Counted from the first letter of the stretch, positions 1-7,128 are shown. The stretch: DNA of 21,043 nt from an uncultured Lachnoclostridium sp. (GCA_958425285.1 CATZVV010000008.1:1-21043); one strand, 5' to 3'. The notes: generated by a model from the letters alone, not told the origin. Made by a program: numbers and translations.

Positions 1-14
1 TTTAGGTAAACATT

Positions 15-42
15 AAAAAAGCGCATGCGATGCATACGCTTT
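15..42 (-). terminator. Intrinsic terminator, leftward
   Basis: Arms 18-28 and 32-42 (AAAGCGCATGC / GCATACGCTTT) pair over 11 positions with one wobble and a 3-base loop. On the minus strand the hairpin is followed by a run of six T. It would end the leftward unit that contains the DUF5688 and DUF3268 genes. Confidence 0.6.
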
Positions 43-103
43 CTCATAGTGAAAAGATCATAAATTATATTTTCTCATTCGTTTTTCTGCCTCCTTATAT
101 ACT

Positions 104-143
104 TTTAAGAATAAGAACGGGAATTCCCGCTCATATTCTTAAA
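104..143. repeat. Large inverted repeat downstream of the DUF3268 gene
   Basis: TTTAAGAATA at 104-113 is perfectly inverted at 134-143. A second perfect palindrome, CGGGAATTCCCG, lies in the centre (118-129), so the 40 bases can form a two-tier stem. There is no T-tract on either side. It may be a transcript-end stabiliser, a weak terminator or a protein site. On the minus strand a perfect AAGGAGG follows, but the next ATG opens only a six-codon ORF, so no gene is called there. Confidence 0.5.
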
Positions 144-164
144 GACATCGTAATATCTCCTCTC

Positions 165-560
165 TCAGACGGAAGTCCAGTCACAAAGAATTTGATACGC
201 TTTTTTCAGCATATCAAGGTCAAACCAACCGAAATGGCATTCTTCAACGGGGATGCCTAATTCTGTGGACAAACGTTTATATGCTCGCTTTCTGGCGCTA
301 TGCCTTTTTTTGGAAGAAGGAAAGTCTTTCCAAAACGAGTCAAACTTATGATGGCATTTCATCTTCCAATTTCTCATTTCCTTGTTAGAGAGGATGCCAA
401 ACGCTTCGTTTGGGCGAGGTACGTGTGTACCAACATATGCATGGCAACCTGTACAGTAATAGCATTTTCCAGATCCATAAGATTTTCCATAAACCAGCGT
501 ATTGGATGTGAAAACTACTTTTCCACCGCACAGATTACAGACGGTTGGATGTAAATTCAT
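165..560 (-). CDS. DUF3268-type zinc-ribbon protein
   Basis: This 131-residue protein begins with a zinc-ribbon-like pattern: CNLCGG near residues 8-13 and CYYCTGCHAYVGTH near 33-46, giving two CxxC pairs. A basic, aromatic C-terminal half follows (KRHSARKRAYKRLSTEL). The N-terminal pattern matches the DUF3268 zinc-finger-containing family, which I know mainly from phages and conjugative elements; its function is unknown, probably nucleic-acid binding. The start is ATG at 560 behind GAGG with an 8-base spacer. The upstream DUF5688 gene ends only 21 bases before it, so the two are probably co-transcribed. The family call is from memory of the motif; function is not inferred. Confidence 0.8.
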   Translation of the reverse strand: MNLHPTVCNLCGGKVVFTSNTLVYGKSYGSGKCYYCTGCHAYVGTHVPRPNEAFGILSNKEMRNWKMKCHHKFDSFWKDFPSSKKRHSARKRAYKRLSTELGIPVEECHFGWFDLDMLKKAYQILCDWTSV

Positions 561-581
561 GATTCATTCCTCATTTCTATT

Positions 582-1427
582 TTATTCTTTCATCTTTTTA
601 AAAATTTTATTTTTTGTATCATAATAGTATAATTCATCTGACAGCTGCTCTTCTGGTGCAACAGCCTCTTTGTTTACAGCCTTAATGATTTGTTTTAATT
701 CATCTGGGCTTTCAATGATTGTATCTGGAACCACCAGCACTTCATGGATAGAAGATGGTAGAATGTAATAATTTCCATATACGATTTCTGAACCTATTTT
801 GTCCATGATTCCCGGATAAAAAAGTGATGCTGCCCCATTGATTCCTTTATCATTAGTAACGACAGCCATAAGGATCGTATCGATGAATCTAGCAGGAAAC
901 AACGTCATGCTACTTTGAACAGTATCTTTGTACAGCGTTTCAATACAAACCCCATAGTCTTTTAACATTTGATGAGTAACGGTGGCAGATGCCATATCCT
1001 GTTCATCTTGTCCGACCAAAATATGGAAAGTTAAAGCTAAGTCTTCTACTGCTATGTATGGAACATTTTTTAAGAAAGCAGCGTTCTTTTTAATGGAAGA
1101 CACTCTTAAGAACAATTTTTCCTTTATGGATTCATAATCCAAAATGTCAGAGACATCCATTTTTTTTACATTATCAGGAAGAGTTAACAACGTGTTCTCG
1201 ATGTGTTTCATTACTTCTGTCATATCATGTGCGTGATCCTGATACATTTGTGTCAAATTAATGACTGGGGAAGCAACAGAATCCTTGGGATAAATGGTAA
1301 GTCCTGTGTAACAACTGTTTATCTTCCTGTGCTCGATAACCACAACTTCTGCATCTCGATACATTTCTGGTAAATGATCTTTTACCGTATCCTTAACTTC
1401 ATTTACAAATTCTTCAAAGTTCCTCAT
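582..1427 (-). CDS. DUF5688 family protein
   Basis: This 281-residue protein matches the pattern I know for DUF5688: an N-terminal FEEFVNEVKD helix, the segment YTGLTIYPKDSVASPVINL, a middle with GINGAASLFYPGIMDKI, and a C-terminal stretch reading YYILPSSIHEVLVVPD. There are no signal peptide or membrane segments. DUF5688 proteins are common in gut Clostridia, often several per genome and near mobile elements; their biochemical role is unknown to me. The start is ATG at 1427 behind a good AGGAGG. It is the first gene of a leftward pair with the DUF3268 gene, and the terminator at 1503-1532 separates it from the genes upstream. Confidence 0.8.
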   Translation of the reverse strand: MRNFEEFVNEVKDTVKDHLPEMYRDAEVVVIEHRKINSCYTGLTIYPKDSVASPVINLTQMYQDHAHDMTEVMKHIENTLLTLPDNVKKMDVSDILDYESIKEKLFLRVSSIKKNAAFLKNVPYIAVEDLALTFHILVGQDEQDMASATVTHQMLKDYGVCIETLYKDTVQSSMTLFPARFIDTILMAVVTNDKGINGAASLFYPGIMDKIGSEIVYGNYYILPSSIHEVLVVPDTIIESPDELKQIIKAVNKEAVAPEEQLSDELYYYDTKNKIFKKMKE

Positions 1428-1502
1428 TTCTATACCTCCTACTTGTTTTGATGATTAATTTTTGCAAATTCAATATGTACCTTCTTTCAAAAAATTCTTA
1501 AA

Positions 1503-1532
1503 AAAAGCTTATGGGACATCCCATAAGCTTTT
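1503..1532 (-). terminator. Strong intrinsic terminator
   Basis: A perfect 13-base stem (AAAAGCTTATGGG at 1503-1515, CCCATAAGCTTTT at 1520-1532) with a four-base loop lies six bases past the stop codon of the leftward small gene at 1538-1882. The minus-strand exit reads through a T-rich tract. The other flank is also T-rich, so it may work in both directions. Confidence 0.8.
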
Positions 1533-1537
1533 CATCA

Positions 1538-1882
1538 TTATTTTTTCCTTGCATTCTGTCCTACTTCGGCATCTACCTTCACTTTATGTACTGCGTCCTC
1601 TGGAGATAATCCCCTTAACATCCAACGTATGGCGAATAAGCGGTACGACTCTTTCTCAAACGATGACTCAAGCATTTGTAGTAAATCATTCTCTTCTGCA
1701 TATTGTATGAGAATGTCTTTTTTCATTGAAGAAAAAGAATCTCTACCGTGTGTCTTCAATACTTGGAAATCTTTAAAGGAACGTTTCTTTTTTTAAGAAA
1801 AGCCTCCATGGAATGCTTCCCAGTATCCGTCATACCTCCAGTAAAAGAATGAGAGAAAGTATTTCTTTGGATTCACGTACAT
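1538..1882 (-). pseudogene. Small gene interrupted by an in-frame TAA
   Basis: One reading frame runs from ATG at 1882 to the stop at 1538 (115 codons) and is broken once, by TAA at 1793-1795 after residue 29 (…WEAFHGGFS, stop, KKKRSFKDFQ…). The start has a perfect AGGAGG, and its ATG overlaps the TAA stop of the preceding gene (TAATG), a sign of translational coupling. The part after the stop (SSMKKDILIQYAEENDLLQ … RWMLRGLSPEDAVHKVKV) has a normal protein-like composition but no convincing start of its own, which favours a nonsense mutation in one 114-residue gene over two genes. The break lies beside a run of seven A. I do not recognise the family; the protein is soluble, with an aromatic N-terminus and a charged C-terminal half. 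Confidence 0.6.
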
Positions 1883-2082
1883 TAAGAAAACCTCCTACAT
1901 TTTATTAAGATTTGCAATTTTTCCATTTCACTGAGCCAACTTTGGAAAGTTGTCCCATTTGCTTTTTGGTTGTTGTCAACTTTTGTCTTAAACATCCGGT
2001 ATGCATCGCGCATGGAAAAAATCTCTTTTCGTCCATCTTCATAATATGCATACCTTATGGACTTATTATTGATATCCGGCAT
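1882..2082 (-). CDS. Small hypothetical protein
   Basis: A 66-residue soluble protein (…YYEDGRKEIFSMRDAYRMFKTKVDNNQKANGTTFQSWLSEMEKLQILIKC…). The pattern of a short beta-like start followed by amphipathic helices is plausible for a folded domain, but I do not recognise the family. The start is ATG at 2082 behind GGGAGGG with a spacer of about ten bases. Its stop codon overlaps the start of the next leftward gene (TAATG), so the two are translationally coupled. It lies in a run of small genes typical of conjugative-element cargo. Confidence 0.65.
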   Translation of the reverse strand: MPDINNKSIRYAYYEDGRKEIFSMRDAYRMFKTKVDNNQKANGTTFQSWLSEMEKLQILIKCRRFS

Positions 2083-2111
2083 CGATTACATCACCCTCCC
2101 TTTCATTGGTT

Positions 2112-2262
2112 CTACTGCATCAAAATATGCTCATTATAACGTTCCTTAGAAGCAAGTATTTCATCCTGCCTGTCCTCACTCAAATCAGTGAACAAAGTGA
2201 TACCAGTATCTACATCAAATTCCATATCAAAGAAATCAATTGGATATCCTTCTTCTTCTCAT
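2112..2262 (-). pseudogene. Small ORF with one-base frameshift at its start
   Basis: ATG at 2262 follows a perfect AAGGAGG (2270-2276) with a 7-base spacer, but its frame stops after eight codons. A one-base change of frame in the AGAAGAAGAA tract around 2250 opens 46 further codons (GYPIDFFDMEFDVDTG … DEILASKERYNEHILMQ) to TAG at 2112. The total length of 151 bases is one base too long for a continuous frame. The ideal ribosome site and protein-like downstream frame suggest a real gene of about 49 residues with a one-base insertion. A sequencing error, or slippage on the repeat, would also explain it. The family is not recognised. Confidence 0.5.
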
Positions 2263-2329
2263 TGAAAAACCTCCTTGCTTTGATTTAATTACACTCCTAA
2301 TATGGCATTTCTTTATTCTTTATTTTCGC

Positions 2330-2362
2330 AAAAAAAATATACCCCGCTCCATGTAAGCGGGG
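2330..2362 (-). terminator. Intrinsic terminator of the 688-residue gene
   Basis: A perfect seven-base GC stem (CCCCGCT at 2342-2348, AGCGGGG at 2356-2362, loop of seven) lies ten bases past the stop codon. On the minus strand it is followed by TATA and eight T. This is a textbook intrinsic terminator. Confidence 0.85.
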
Positions 2363-2372
2363 CAGTGATTCC

Positions 2373-4439
2373 TTATCTAAAAAATTCTTCATCCGGCATA
2401 TCTCTATACATTTCTTCCGGTGGAACAGAAGAATGTCCATAATTTGGGATGTCAGAATAATCTTTATCCTCATCGATATCCAGATCAAGATCATCGAATT
2501 CCTTTTCCGGCTGTCCATCTAATGCCAATTCCTCTGTAGGCTGACATTCGCAGAACTTATACTTTACCGTTGATGATTCATACAATGGGAACTGTTCCCT
2601 TTCATAATCCAGAGCAATATCGCGGCATTCCGCTGCATCTTGATAATATTCCTCAACCTTTTCCAAGAATGTGTCAAAATCTTCTTGTGAGAGTGTGTGC
2701 GGTTCAGGAATATGGATAGGTTCTGATTCCTGCATTTTATAACTAAATCCAGAAATTTTTTCATCTAAATTCATAAGGTGGATTTCATTTCCATCAGAAG
2801 TAGCCATTGCACAGGAATTATGTTCATCAATAAATAAAATTGGTTTTCCATTAAAAATAGTTTGCTGCTCCCCTTCGGATAAAGATCTTATAGGTTCTTC
2901 GGTACAGATATCAGAAATGTGTTTAACATCAGCAAACTCACTAGGATCGATATAGCGATGATATACCACTCCATCTGCATGCCGGAAAAAAGATAGTTCT
3001 CCATCCTTCGTATGAAGGGCATTCCAGTCAACGGAAGAACGATTTAAGAAATGTTGAAATTCTTTCTTATCTATATTCTGTGCATATGCGATATCCTTCC
3101 ATGTTTCAGCTATAAACGGGATATCCCTCTTACTATCTCCATCCAGTTCATACATTACATTTTGTCTACGATCAGCCTTAGAAAAATCGCCCTCATGAAA
3201 CGGAACAACATAAGAATCAATTTCTTTTTTAGGATAATACTGCAAGATCTGTCCGTCTCTACATACCAGATGAGCACTTCCATCTGAAATATCCCCTACC
3301 CGGCAATCCATGTAATCCTTCACTGCAGGTGCATATAACGATGTGATAGCAAAAGCCTTTCCTGGCGAGACTTGCCCTGTACTAATTAATGTCTGACGCA
3401 AAGCGGTAAGATCATAGTCGGACTGAATTTCTGTATCTACAATTTTCTCTCCCGCAGCGGATACAATGATATGCCCTTGTACATCTTGCTGAATACTTAA
3501 CTCATCAGAAATCTGAAAAGATGGCGTAAGATTCTTTTCTGCTATTTGGTGTGCATAGGTTGTCACTGGTTCTTTTATGAGCATTTCGAGGTTGTTTGGA
3601 TTAATGAACATAGATTCCGGAATATTGCCTGCGATTTTTTCACCATTGAAAAACACTGTATACGCTCCATCATTTTCTGTTTGAATATCTACTTCAATAT
3701 GTTCCGCTCCTGCCCCAATTGGAATCCGTAAGTTTTGCGGCTGCTGACTGATAGCTGCTGCTAATAGGGCAGAATTCATCGCTGCTTTTACGATTCCATT
3801 GCCATCTCTGGACAGAAATGCTGAAACAAACATATCAGCCGTTATCTCTTTTCCCTTGAACGGGACAATAAAAGAGTCTTGTCCGTCTTTAAAAGCAATC
3901 TTTTCCAGATCCTTTGTGATTTCTGCATCATACCATTTAAGCCGTTCATTATAAAATGATCTGGGTTTGAGTGTATGGATAGGTGAATTATTTTGCTTAT
4001 CTAAATTGGGGTTATCTTTTTCTTTTTTCTCTTCATCGCTTCTATTTTTCTCTAACTCCTTGCCTTTATTATTCTCTTTTACATCATTGCTTTTTTCTTT
4101 TTCGTCAATGTTTTTATCTTTTCGATTTACATTCTTATCTTCTTTTTTATCGACATCTTTCCCACGGATCCGTGAAGCCATAGAATCCTGAACTCTTTCA
4201 CTCCAAAGGAGATTCCTTACTACAGTACCGATTGCCTGTGAAATAAAGTCTACGACAGCAAGAAAAATGCCCCGGATACCACCAATCACACCATTCTTTG
4301 CGGCATGCTCCCGGATATATTCATCGGTTGTCATGTTTTCTTGCGTATCCATATTATCTGTTTGCATTTCAGGAGAGCTATTTTCTTGTTCTTCATGCTC
4401 TTGTGAAGCCCTGAAACTAAATTGGTTGTTGGTTGCCAT
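2373..4439 (-). CDS. Large protein of unknown function with charged linker
   Basis: This 688-residue protein is not recognised. Residues 1-40 are polar and acidic. Residues about 48-75 (GVIGGIRGIFLAVVDFIS…) form the only hydrophobic or amphipathic stretch and could contact a membrane. Residues about 90-145 are almost entirely K, E, D and N, a low-complexity disordered or coiled linker. From about 155 the composition becomes that of a folded protein, with repeated short blocks such as DGQDSFIVPFKGKEI, IVSAAGEKIVDTEI and CRDGQILQYYPKKEIDSYVVPFHEGD. The C-terminus is rich in D and E. The start is ATG at 4439 behind GAAGGGA. The gene heads the leftward group and diverges from the gene at 4571. 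It could be a structural or regulatory cargo protein of a conjugative element; no enzyme motif is visible. Confidence 0.75.
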   Translation of the reverse strand: MATNNQFSFRASQEHEEQENSSPEMQTDNMDTQENMTTDEYIREHAAKNGVIGGIRGIFLAVVDFISQAIGTVVRNLLWSERVQDSMASRIRGKDVDKKEDKNVNRKDKNIDEKEKSNDVKENNKGKELEKNRSDEEKKEKDNPNLDKQNNSPIHTLKPRSFYNERLKWYDAEITKDLEKIAFKDGQDSFIVPFKGKEITADMFVSAFLSRDGNGIVKAAMNSALLAAAISQQPQNLRIPIGAGAEHIEVDIQTENDGAYTVFFNGEKIAGNIPESMFINPNNLEMLIKEPVTTYAHQIAEKNLTPSFQISDELSIQQDVQGHIIVSAAGEKIVDTEIQSDYDLTALRQTLISTGQVSPGKAFAITSLYAPAVKDYMDCRVGDISDGSAHLVCRDGQILQYYPKKEIDSYVVPFHEGDFSKADRRQNVMYELDGDSKRDIPFIAETWKDIAYAQNIDKKEFQHFLNRSSVDWNALHTKDGELSFFRHADGVVYHRYIDPSEFADVKHISDICTEEPIRSLSEGEQQTIFNGKPILFIDEHNSCAMATSDGNEIHLMNLDEKISGFSYKMQESEPIHIPEPHTLSQEDFDTFLEKVEEYYQDAAECRDIALDYEREQFPLYESSTVKYKFCECQPTEELALDGQPEKEFDDLDLDIDEDKDYSDIPNYGHSSVPPEEMYRDMPDEEFFR

Positions 4440-4475
4440 ATATATCCCTTCTTTCTATATAATTGATAGCTTTAA

Positions 4476-4491
4476 TGTGTTCGTAAACACA
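4476..4491. promoter_or_regulatory. Palindrome in the divergent intergenic region
   Basis: TGTGTT and AACACA are perfect six-base inverted arms around CGTA. The site sits between the divergent genes starting at 4439 and 4571, a good position for an operator controlling one or both. No regulator gene is adjacent. Confidence 0.35.
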
Positions 4492-4524
4492 AAAATAATT
4501 TAAAAAAAATCCCAAACGGAAGCC

Positions 4525-4562
4525 CATATTACATTTGATAAAAAAATCATAATTGAAGGAGG
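4525..4562 (+). promoter_or_regulatory. Shared 5' leader, copy 1
   Basis: CATATTA at 4525 is followed, 17 bases start to start, by AAAAATCATAAT at 4542 and then AGGAGG at 4557. The same two words with exactly the same 17-base offset precede the DNA methyltransferase gene (5746 and 5763). This suggests a common promoter or translation-initiation module. No clear sigma-A -35 box is visible. Confidence 0.45.
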
Positions 4563-4570
4563 ATATGATC

Positions 4571-4885
4571 ATGAACAAATTTAAAGTAAATGAAGCGTTG
4601 ATCCCATATCTCAAAAAGCTTCATGACAGAAAAGGAATAACATGTCAGGTGTTATATGACAATGGCACATGTTACATGAGAACACCTTTATCTGGCAATG
4701 CGTTTCACCGTCAAGTTAAAGTGGCACGGTGCCAGAAAAAAGAGAAAGAGGAAGGCTTACTGGTTCCGATCCTTACGGCAGAAACAGCTGCCGATGAAAG
4801 AAAGAAAAAGCGGGTACTGCTGAAATATGGTACCCGGACTTATATCCTGCCAGAGCAGGAGTATAAAAAAATAAGTAATTATTAA
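4571..4885 (+). CDS. Small basic hypothetical protein
   Basis: A 104-residue protein, first of the rightward group. ATG at 4571 is preferred because AAGGAGG ends at 4562, an 8-base spacer; the ATG at 4565 and the TTG at 4553 are too close to or upstream of that site. The sequence alternates beta-like segments (CQVLYDNGTCYMRTPL … KRVLLKYGTRTYILPEQEY) with a strongly basic middle and contains no membrane segment. I do not recognise the family; a small beta-rich nucleic-acid or protein binding domain would fit. It is followed after 26 bases by another unknown gene in the same direction, so the two are probably one operon. Confidence 0.65.
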   Translation: MNKFKVNEALIPYLKKLHDRKGITCQVLYDNGTCYMRTPLSGNAFHRQVKVARCQKKEKEEGLLVPILTAETAADERKKKRVLLKYGTRTYILPEQEYKKISNY

Positions 4886-4911
4886 ACAAAATGTTCTAAA
4901 GGAGGACACAC

Positions 4912-5391
4912 ATGAAAGGATTAGAGATAAAAAAAGAAATGAAAGTATGGAGCAAGCAAATCGAAAGTATCGTAAGTACTTTTGGTGAAAGGGATATACC
5001 TGAACACGCTTATATGTATCACACTCATAAGTCTGATCAGGACCTGATCAATCGTTTACTCCACGAAGGGAAAAGATATGCGACTACATTCGATATATCT
5101 ATGGAGTTGGTCGCAGAATACATCCGCAAAGACTTGATGGATGAAACGGAAAGGGAATGCTTTCTATATGCGCTACTTTATAATAGTAGCCACAATGTAA
5201 AAGTGTACCATGATATTTGGACCGATGATATCATTGGGCATGGATACAGCAAGTCTCCTTCCCATAACTGGAAAAATGGACCAATGTATTGTAAAAATAT
5301 TGGTATCTATGCGGTGAAAGATATTCATTCCCGTTTTGGGTTTTCAATCATATCTGTATACCCAATCTTTGGTGAGGAGGGAGAAATTTAA
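4912..5391 (+). CDS. Hypothetical protein, 159 residues
   Basis: The start at 4912 has a strong AAAGGAGGA about five bases upstream. The N-terminal half is helical and charged (KKEMKVWSKQIESIVSTFGERD … ISMELVAEYIRKDLMDETERE). The C-terminal third is rich in histidine, aromatic residues and glycine (DIWTDDIIGHGYSKSPSHNW … DIHSRFGFSIISVYPIFG). No family is recognised. The C-terminal pattern loosely recalls small RNase-like folds, but no catalytic set can be named, so this is not claimed. The last codons contain GAGGAGGGA, which could serve as the ribosome site for the ORF that follows directly. Confidence 0.7.
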   Translation: MKGLEIKKEMKVWSKQIESIVSTFGERDIPEHAYMYHTHKSDQDLINRLLHEGKRYATTFDISMELVAEYIRKDLMDETERECFLYALLYNSSHNVKVYHDIWTDDIIGHGYSKSPSHNWKNGPMYCKNIGIYAVKDIHSRFGFSIISVYPIFGEEGEI

Positions 5392-5639
5392 ATCAATATA
5401 GAGATGACCATGGGAGTTTATTCTCTTCTGTAGGAGCTATCGCAAATTTAACGCAGGAAAAGGCGAAGACATATTACATACATGGACAGATATACTTGAA
5501 CAAATCCGATCAACGAACATCCGATCAATTCACACATTTTATCCGGATGGATGGGCATCAGATCATCCTTCCAACAGAAAGCTTAGGTACATTTCTTCCC
5601 GCTGTAGCATCAAAAGGACTGGCAATTAGAAAAGCATAA
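5388..5639 (+). pseudogene. Coding-like ORF without a standard start codon
   Basis: A frame opens after TGA at 5373 and runs to TAA at 5637-5639, overlapping the end of the preceding gene. It encodes about 83 residues of normal composition (NQYRDDHGSLFSSVGAIAN … ILPTESLGTFLPAVASKGLA…). GAGGAGGGA at 5374-5382 would put the start near 5388, where the frame reads TTA AAT CAA. TTA is one base from a TTG start; no ATG, GTG or TTG occurs in this frame until TTG at 5493. Either the start codon has mutated or a non-canonical start is used. The family is unknown. It is third in an apparent operon with the genes at 4571 and 4912 and is followed by a hairpin. Confidence 0.45.
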
Positions 5640-5671
5640 AAAAATCCCCGTTTGTCACAATACAGACGGGG
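5638..5671. terminator. Hairpin after the rightward operon
   Basis: CCCCGTTTGT (5646-5655) and ACAGACGGGG (5662-5671) pair over ten positions in plus-strand RNA, with one G-U wobble. The plus strand has no T-tract after it; instead a seven-A tract precedes it, giving a T-tract on the minus strand. It most likely ends the rightward unit at 4571-5639 and may also block antisense transcription. Confidence 0.55.
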
Positions 5672-5745
5672 ATACAAACTATTCATACGAAATCATTTCT
5701 TAAAAAATCTCAAATAACTCAGTAAAATATTCTTTTTAAAGACAA

Positions 5746-5781
5746 CATATTAGATCCGCAATAAAAATCATAATCAGGAGG
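5746..5781 (+). promoter_or_regulatory. Shared 5' leader, copy 2
   Basis: CATATTA at 5746, AAAAATCATAAT at 5763 and AGGAGG at 5776 repeat the arrangement found upstream of the gene at 4571, with an identical 17-base offset between the first two words. It directly precedes the DNA methyltransferase start at 5790. Confidence 0.45.
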
Positions 5782-5789
5782 AATAAAAA

Positions 5790-6914
5790 ATGGCAAAAGA
5801 ACGAGAAAAAAATGATGTTGTACTTGATTTTCGGAATCTTGACTTCTCAACGATGAAAGAAAAGGGAATACCAGATCCAGATAGAGATGGACAACCATTA
5901 AAATTATTAGAATTGTTTGGCGGGATTGGAGCGCCACGAAGAGCATTACAGAATATCGGATATGACCCGCGCTCTATAGATTATGTGGAGGTACTGCCTT
6001 ATGCAGTTCTTGCGTATAATCAGATTTTTGATTGTGGACCTAAACCGCAGGACATACGGATTTGGGATATGAGCCCGGATATTGTTGTACATGGCAGCCC
6101 ATGCCAGGATTTCAGCAATGAGGGAAAAAATAACATGAACACTGGGCGTTCAATCTTATTTGAACGCACCCTGCAGATTCTCGACCCTACACCGGCGCAT
6201 GGAAATCCTGAATTATCCAGGAGGCCAAAAGTCGTGATATGGGAAAACGTGCCTAGATTGCTGTGGAAATTTAAAGACTGTCATCAATATTACGTTGATG
6301 TGATGGAAGAGTTTGGATACATATCTTATTCGGATGTCCTTACAGCTTCTGACTATAATATCCCACAGAATCGGGATAGGGTATTCGTAGTATCGATTCT
6401 AAAAAATGTTCCAAATGCAGAAAATTTTGTTTTTCCCGAGAAAAGACAACCACGATGGAAGTTAAAAGATTTCATCGACATCTCGGTTGATTTTTCTGCC
6501 CCGGAAGTCCAGCTGACTGAACGGGAAAAATCAATACTCTTCCGATTGGAAGACGGAACTTTAGCTGTCAGAGAAGGAACAAAGAAAGGATACAAAGAGA
6601 TCAATGAATGGCAGATCATCAATCTGAGTATACCAGGATCAAAAAATCGTAGAGGTCGGGTTGGAGACAACGCGAAAACTATCACGACCTCTCCAAGGCA
6701 AGCTATTTATTATGATGGTAAAATCCGGATGCTTACGGCAAAAGAATATCTCCGTTTAATGGGTTTTAAAGATATTGATTACAAAAAGATGCGTGCTGCT
6801 GGAATTACGGATAATCAGATATGTAGCTTAGCTGGTAACAGTATTTGTGTTCCGGTATTAGAAGCTATCTTTTTACAGCTTGTAAAGTTGGGTATTATAA
6901 AGACTCCTGCATAA
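5790..6914 (+). CDS. C5 cytosine DNA methyltransferase
   Basis: This 374-residue enzyme transfers methyl groups from S-adenosylmethionine to C5 of cytosine in DNA. The class motifs are in the standard order: motif I LELFGGIGAPRRAL (about 40-53) for cofactor binding, motif IV GSPCQDFS with catalytic Cys105, motif VI ENV (152-154), motif VIII QNRDRVFVV (193-201), and C-terminal motifs IX/X with LTAKEYLRLMGF and AGNSICVPVLEAIF. The length is normal. ATG at 5790 has AGGAGG with an 8-base spacer. No restriction endonuclease gene is adjacent, so it is a solitary methyltransferase of the kind mobile elements carry to escape host restriction or to mark their DNA. The recognition sequence cannot be read from the protein. 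A terminator follows. Confidence 0.95.
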   Translation: MAKEREKNDVVLDFRNLDFSTMKEKGIPDPDRDGQPLKLLELFGGIGAPRRALQNIGYDPRSIDYVEVLPYAVLAYNQIFDCGPKPQDIRIWDMSPDIVVHGSPCQDFSNEGKNNMNTGRSILFERTLQILDPTPAHGNPELSRRPKVVIWENVPRLLWKFKDCHQYYVDVMEEFGYISYSDVLTASDYNIPQNRDRVFVVSILKNVPNAENFVFPEKRQPRWKLKDFIDISVDFSAPEVQLTEREKSILFRLEDGTLAVREGTKKGYKEINEWQIINLSIPGSKNRRGRVGDNAKTITTSPRQAIYYDGKIRMLTAKEYLRLMGFKDIDYKKMRAAGITDNQICSLAGNSICVPVLEAIFLQLVKLGIIKTPA

Positions 6915-6927
6915 AACAGATTGAATG

Positions 6928-6960
6928 GGAAGTGTTGCGAAAACAATGCTTCCTATTTTA
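6928..6960 (+). terminator. Intrinsic terminator of the methyltransferase gene
   Basis: GGAAGTGTTG (6928-6937) pairs with CAATGCTTCC (6944-6953) over ten positions with two wobbles, followed by TATTTTAATT. It lies 14 bases after the stop codon. Confidence 0.7.
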
Positions 6961-7128
6961 ATTGAAGTTAAATTAGCTCTTGCATTTCACAGTTATTTAC
7001 TTTTTTGTTATTTTATAACATTCTTGAAAAGTGGTAAAATAGTGGTAAAAATCCACCTGTAACTTTTCATAAGTAGGTATAATGCTGTATTTTAGAGCAA
7101 TATAATATGTTGCCGTGGCAGATCGCTA

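Noticed and set aside
45..47. Possible minus-strand gene starting at 47 and leaving the window
   Set aside because: No ribosome site and the frame passes through the terminator hairpin at 15-42.
2106..2288. Plus-strand ORF of 60 codons
   Set aside because: It is the antisense of the frameshifted small leftward gene, starts with TTG without a ribosome site and has unlikely composition.
3967..4191. Plus-strand hydrophobic ORF rich in F, L and S
   Set aside because: Antisense of the lysine/glutamate-rich linker of the 688-residue protein; such shadows arise from AAA/GAA codons.
4912..5391. RNase or toxin assignment for the 159-residue protein
   Set aside because: The histidine- and glycine-rich C-terminus is only vaguely similar to small RNase folds; no catalytic set could be named.
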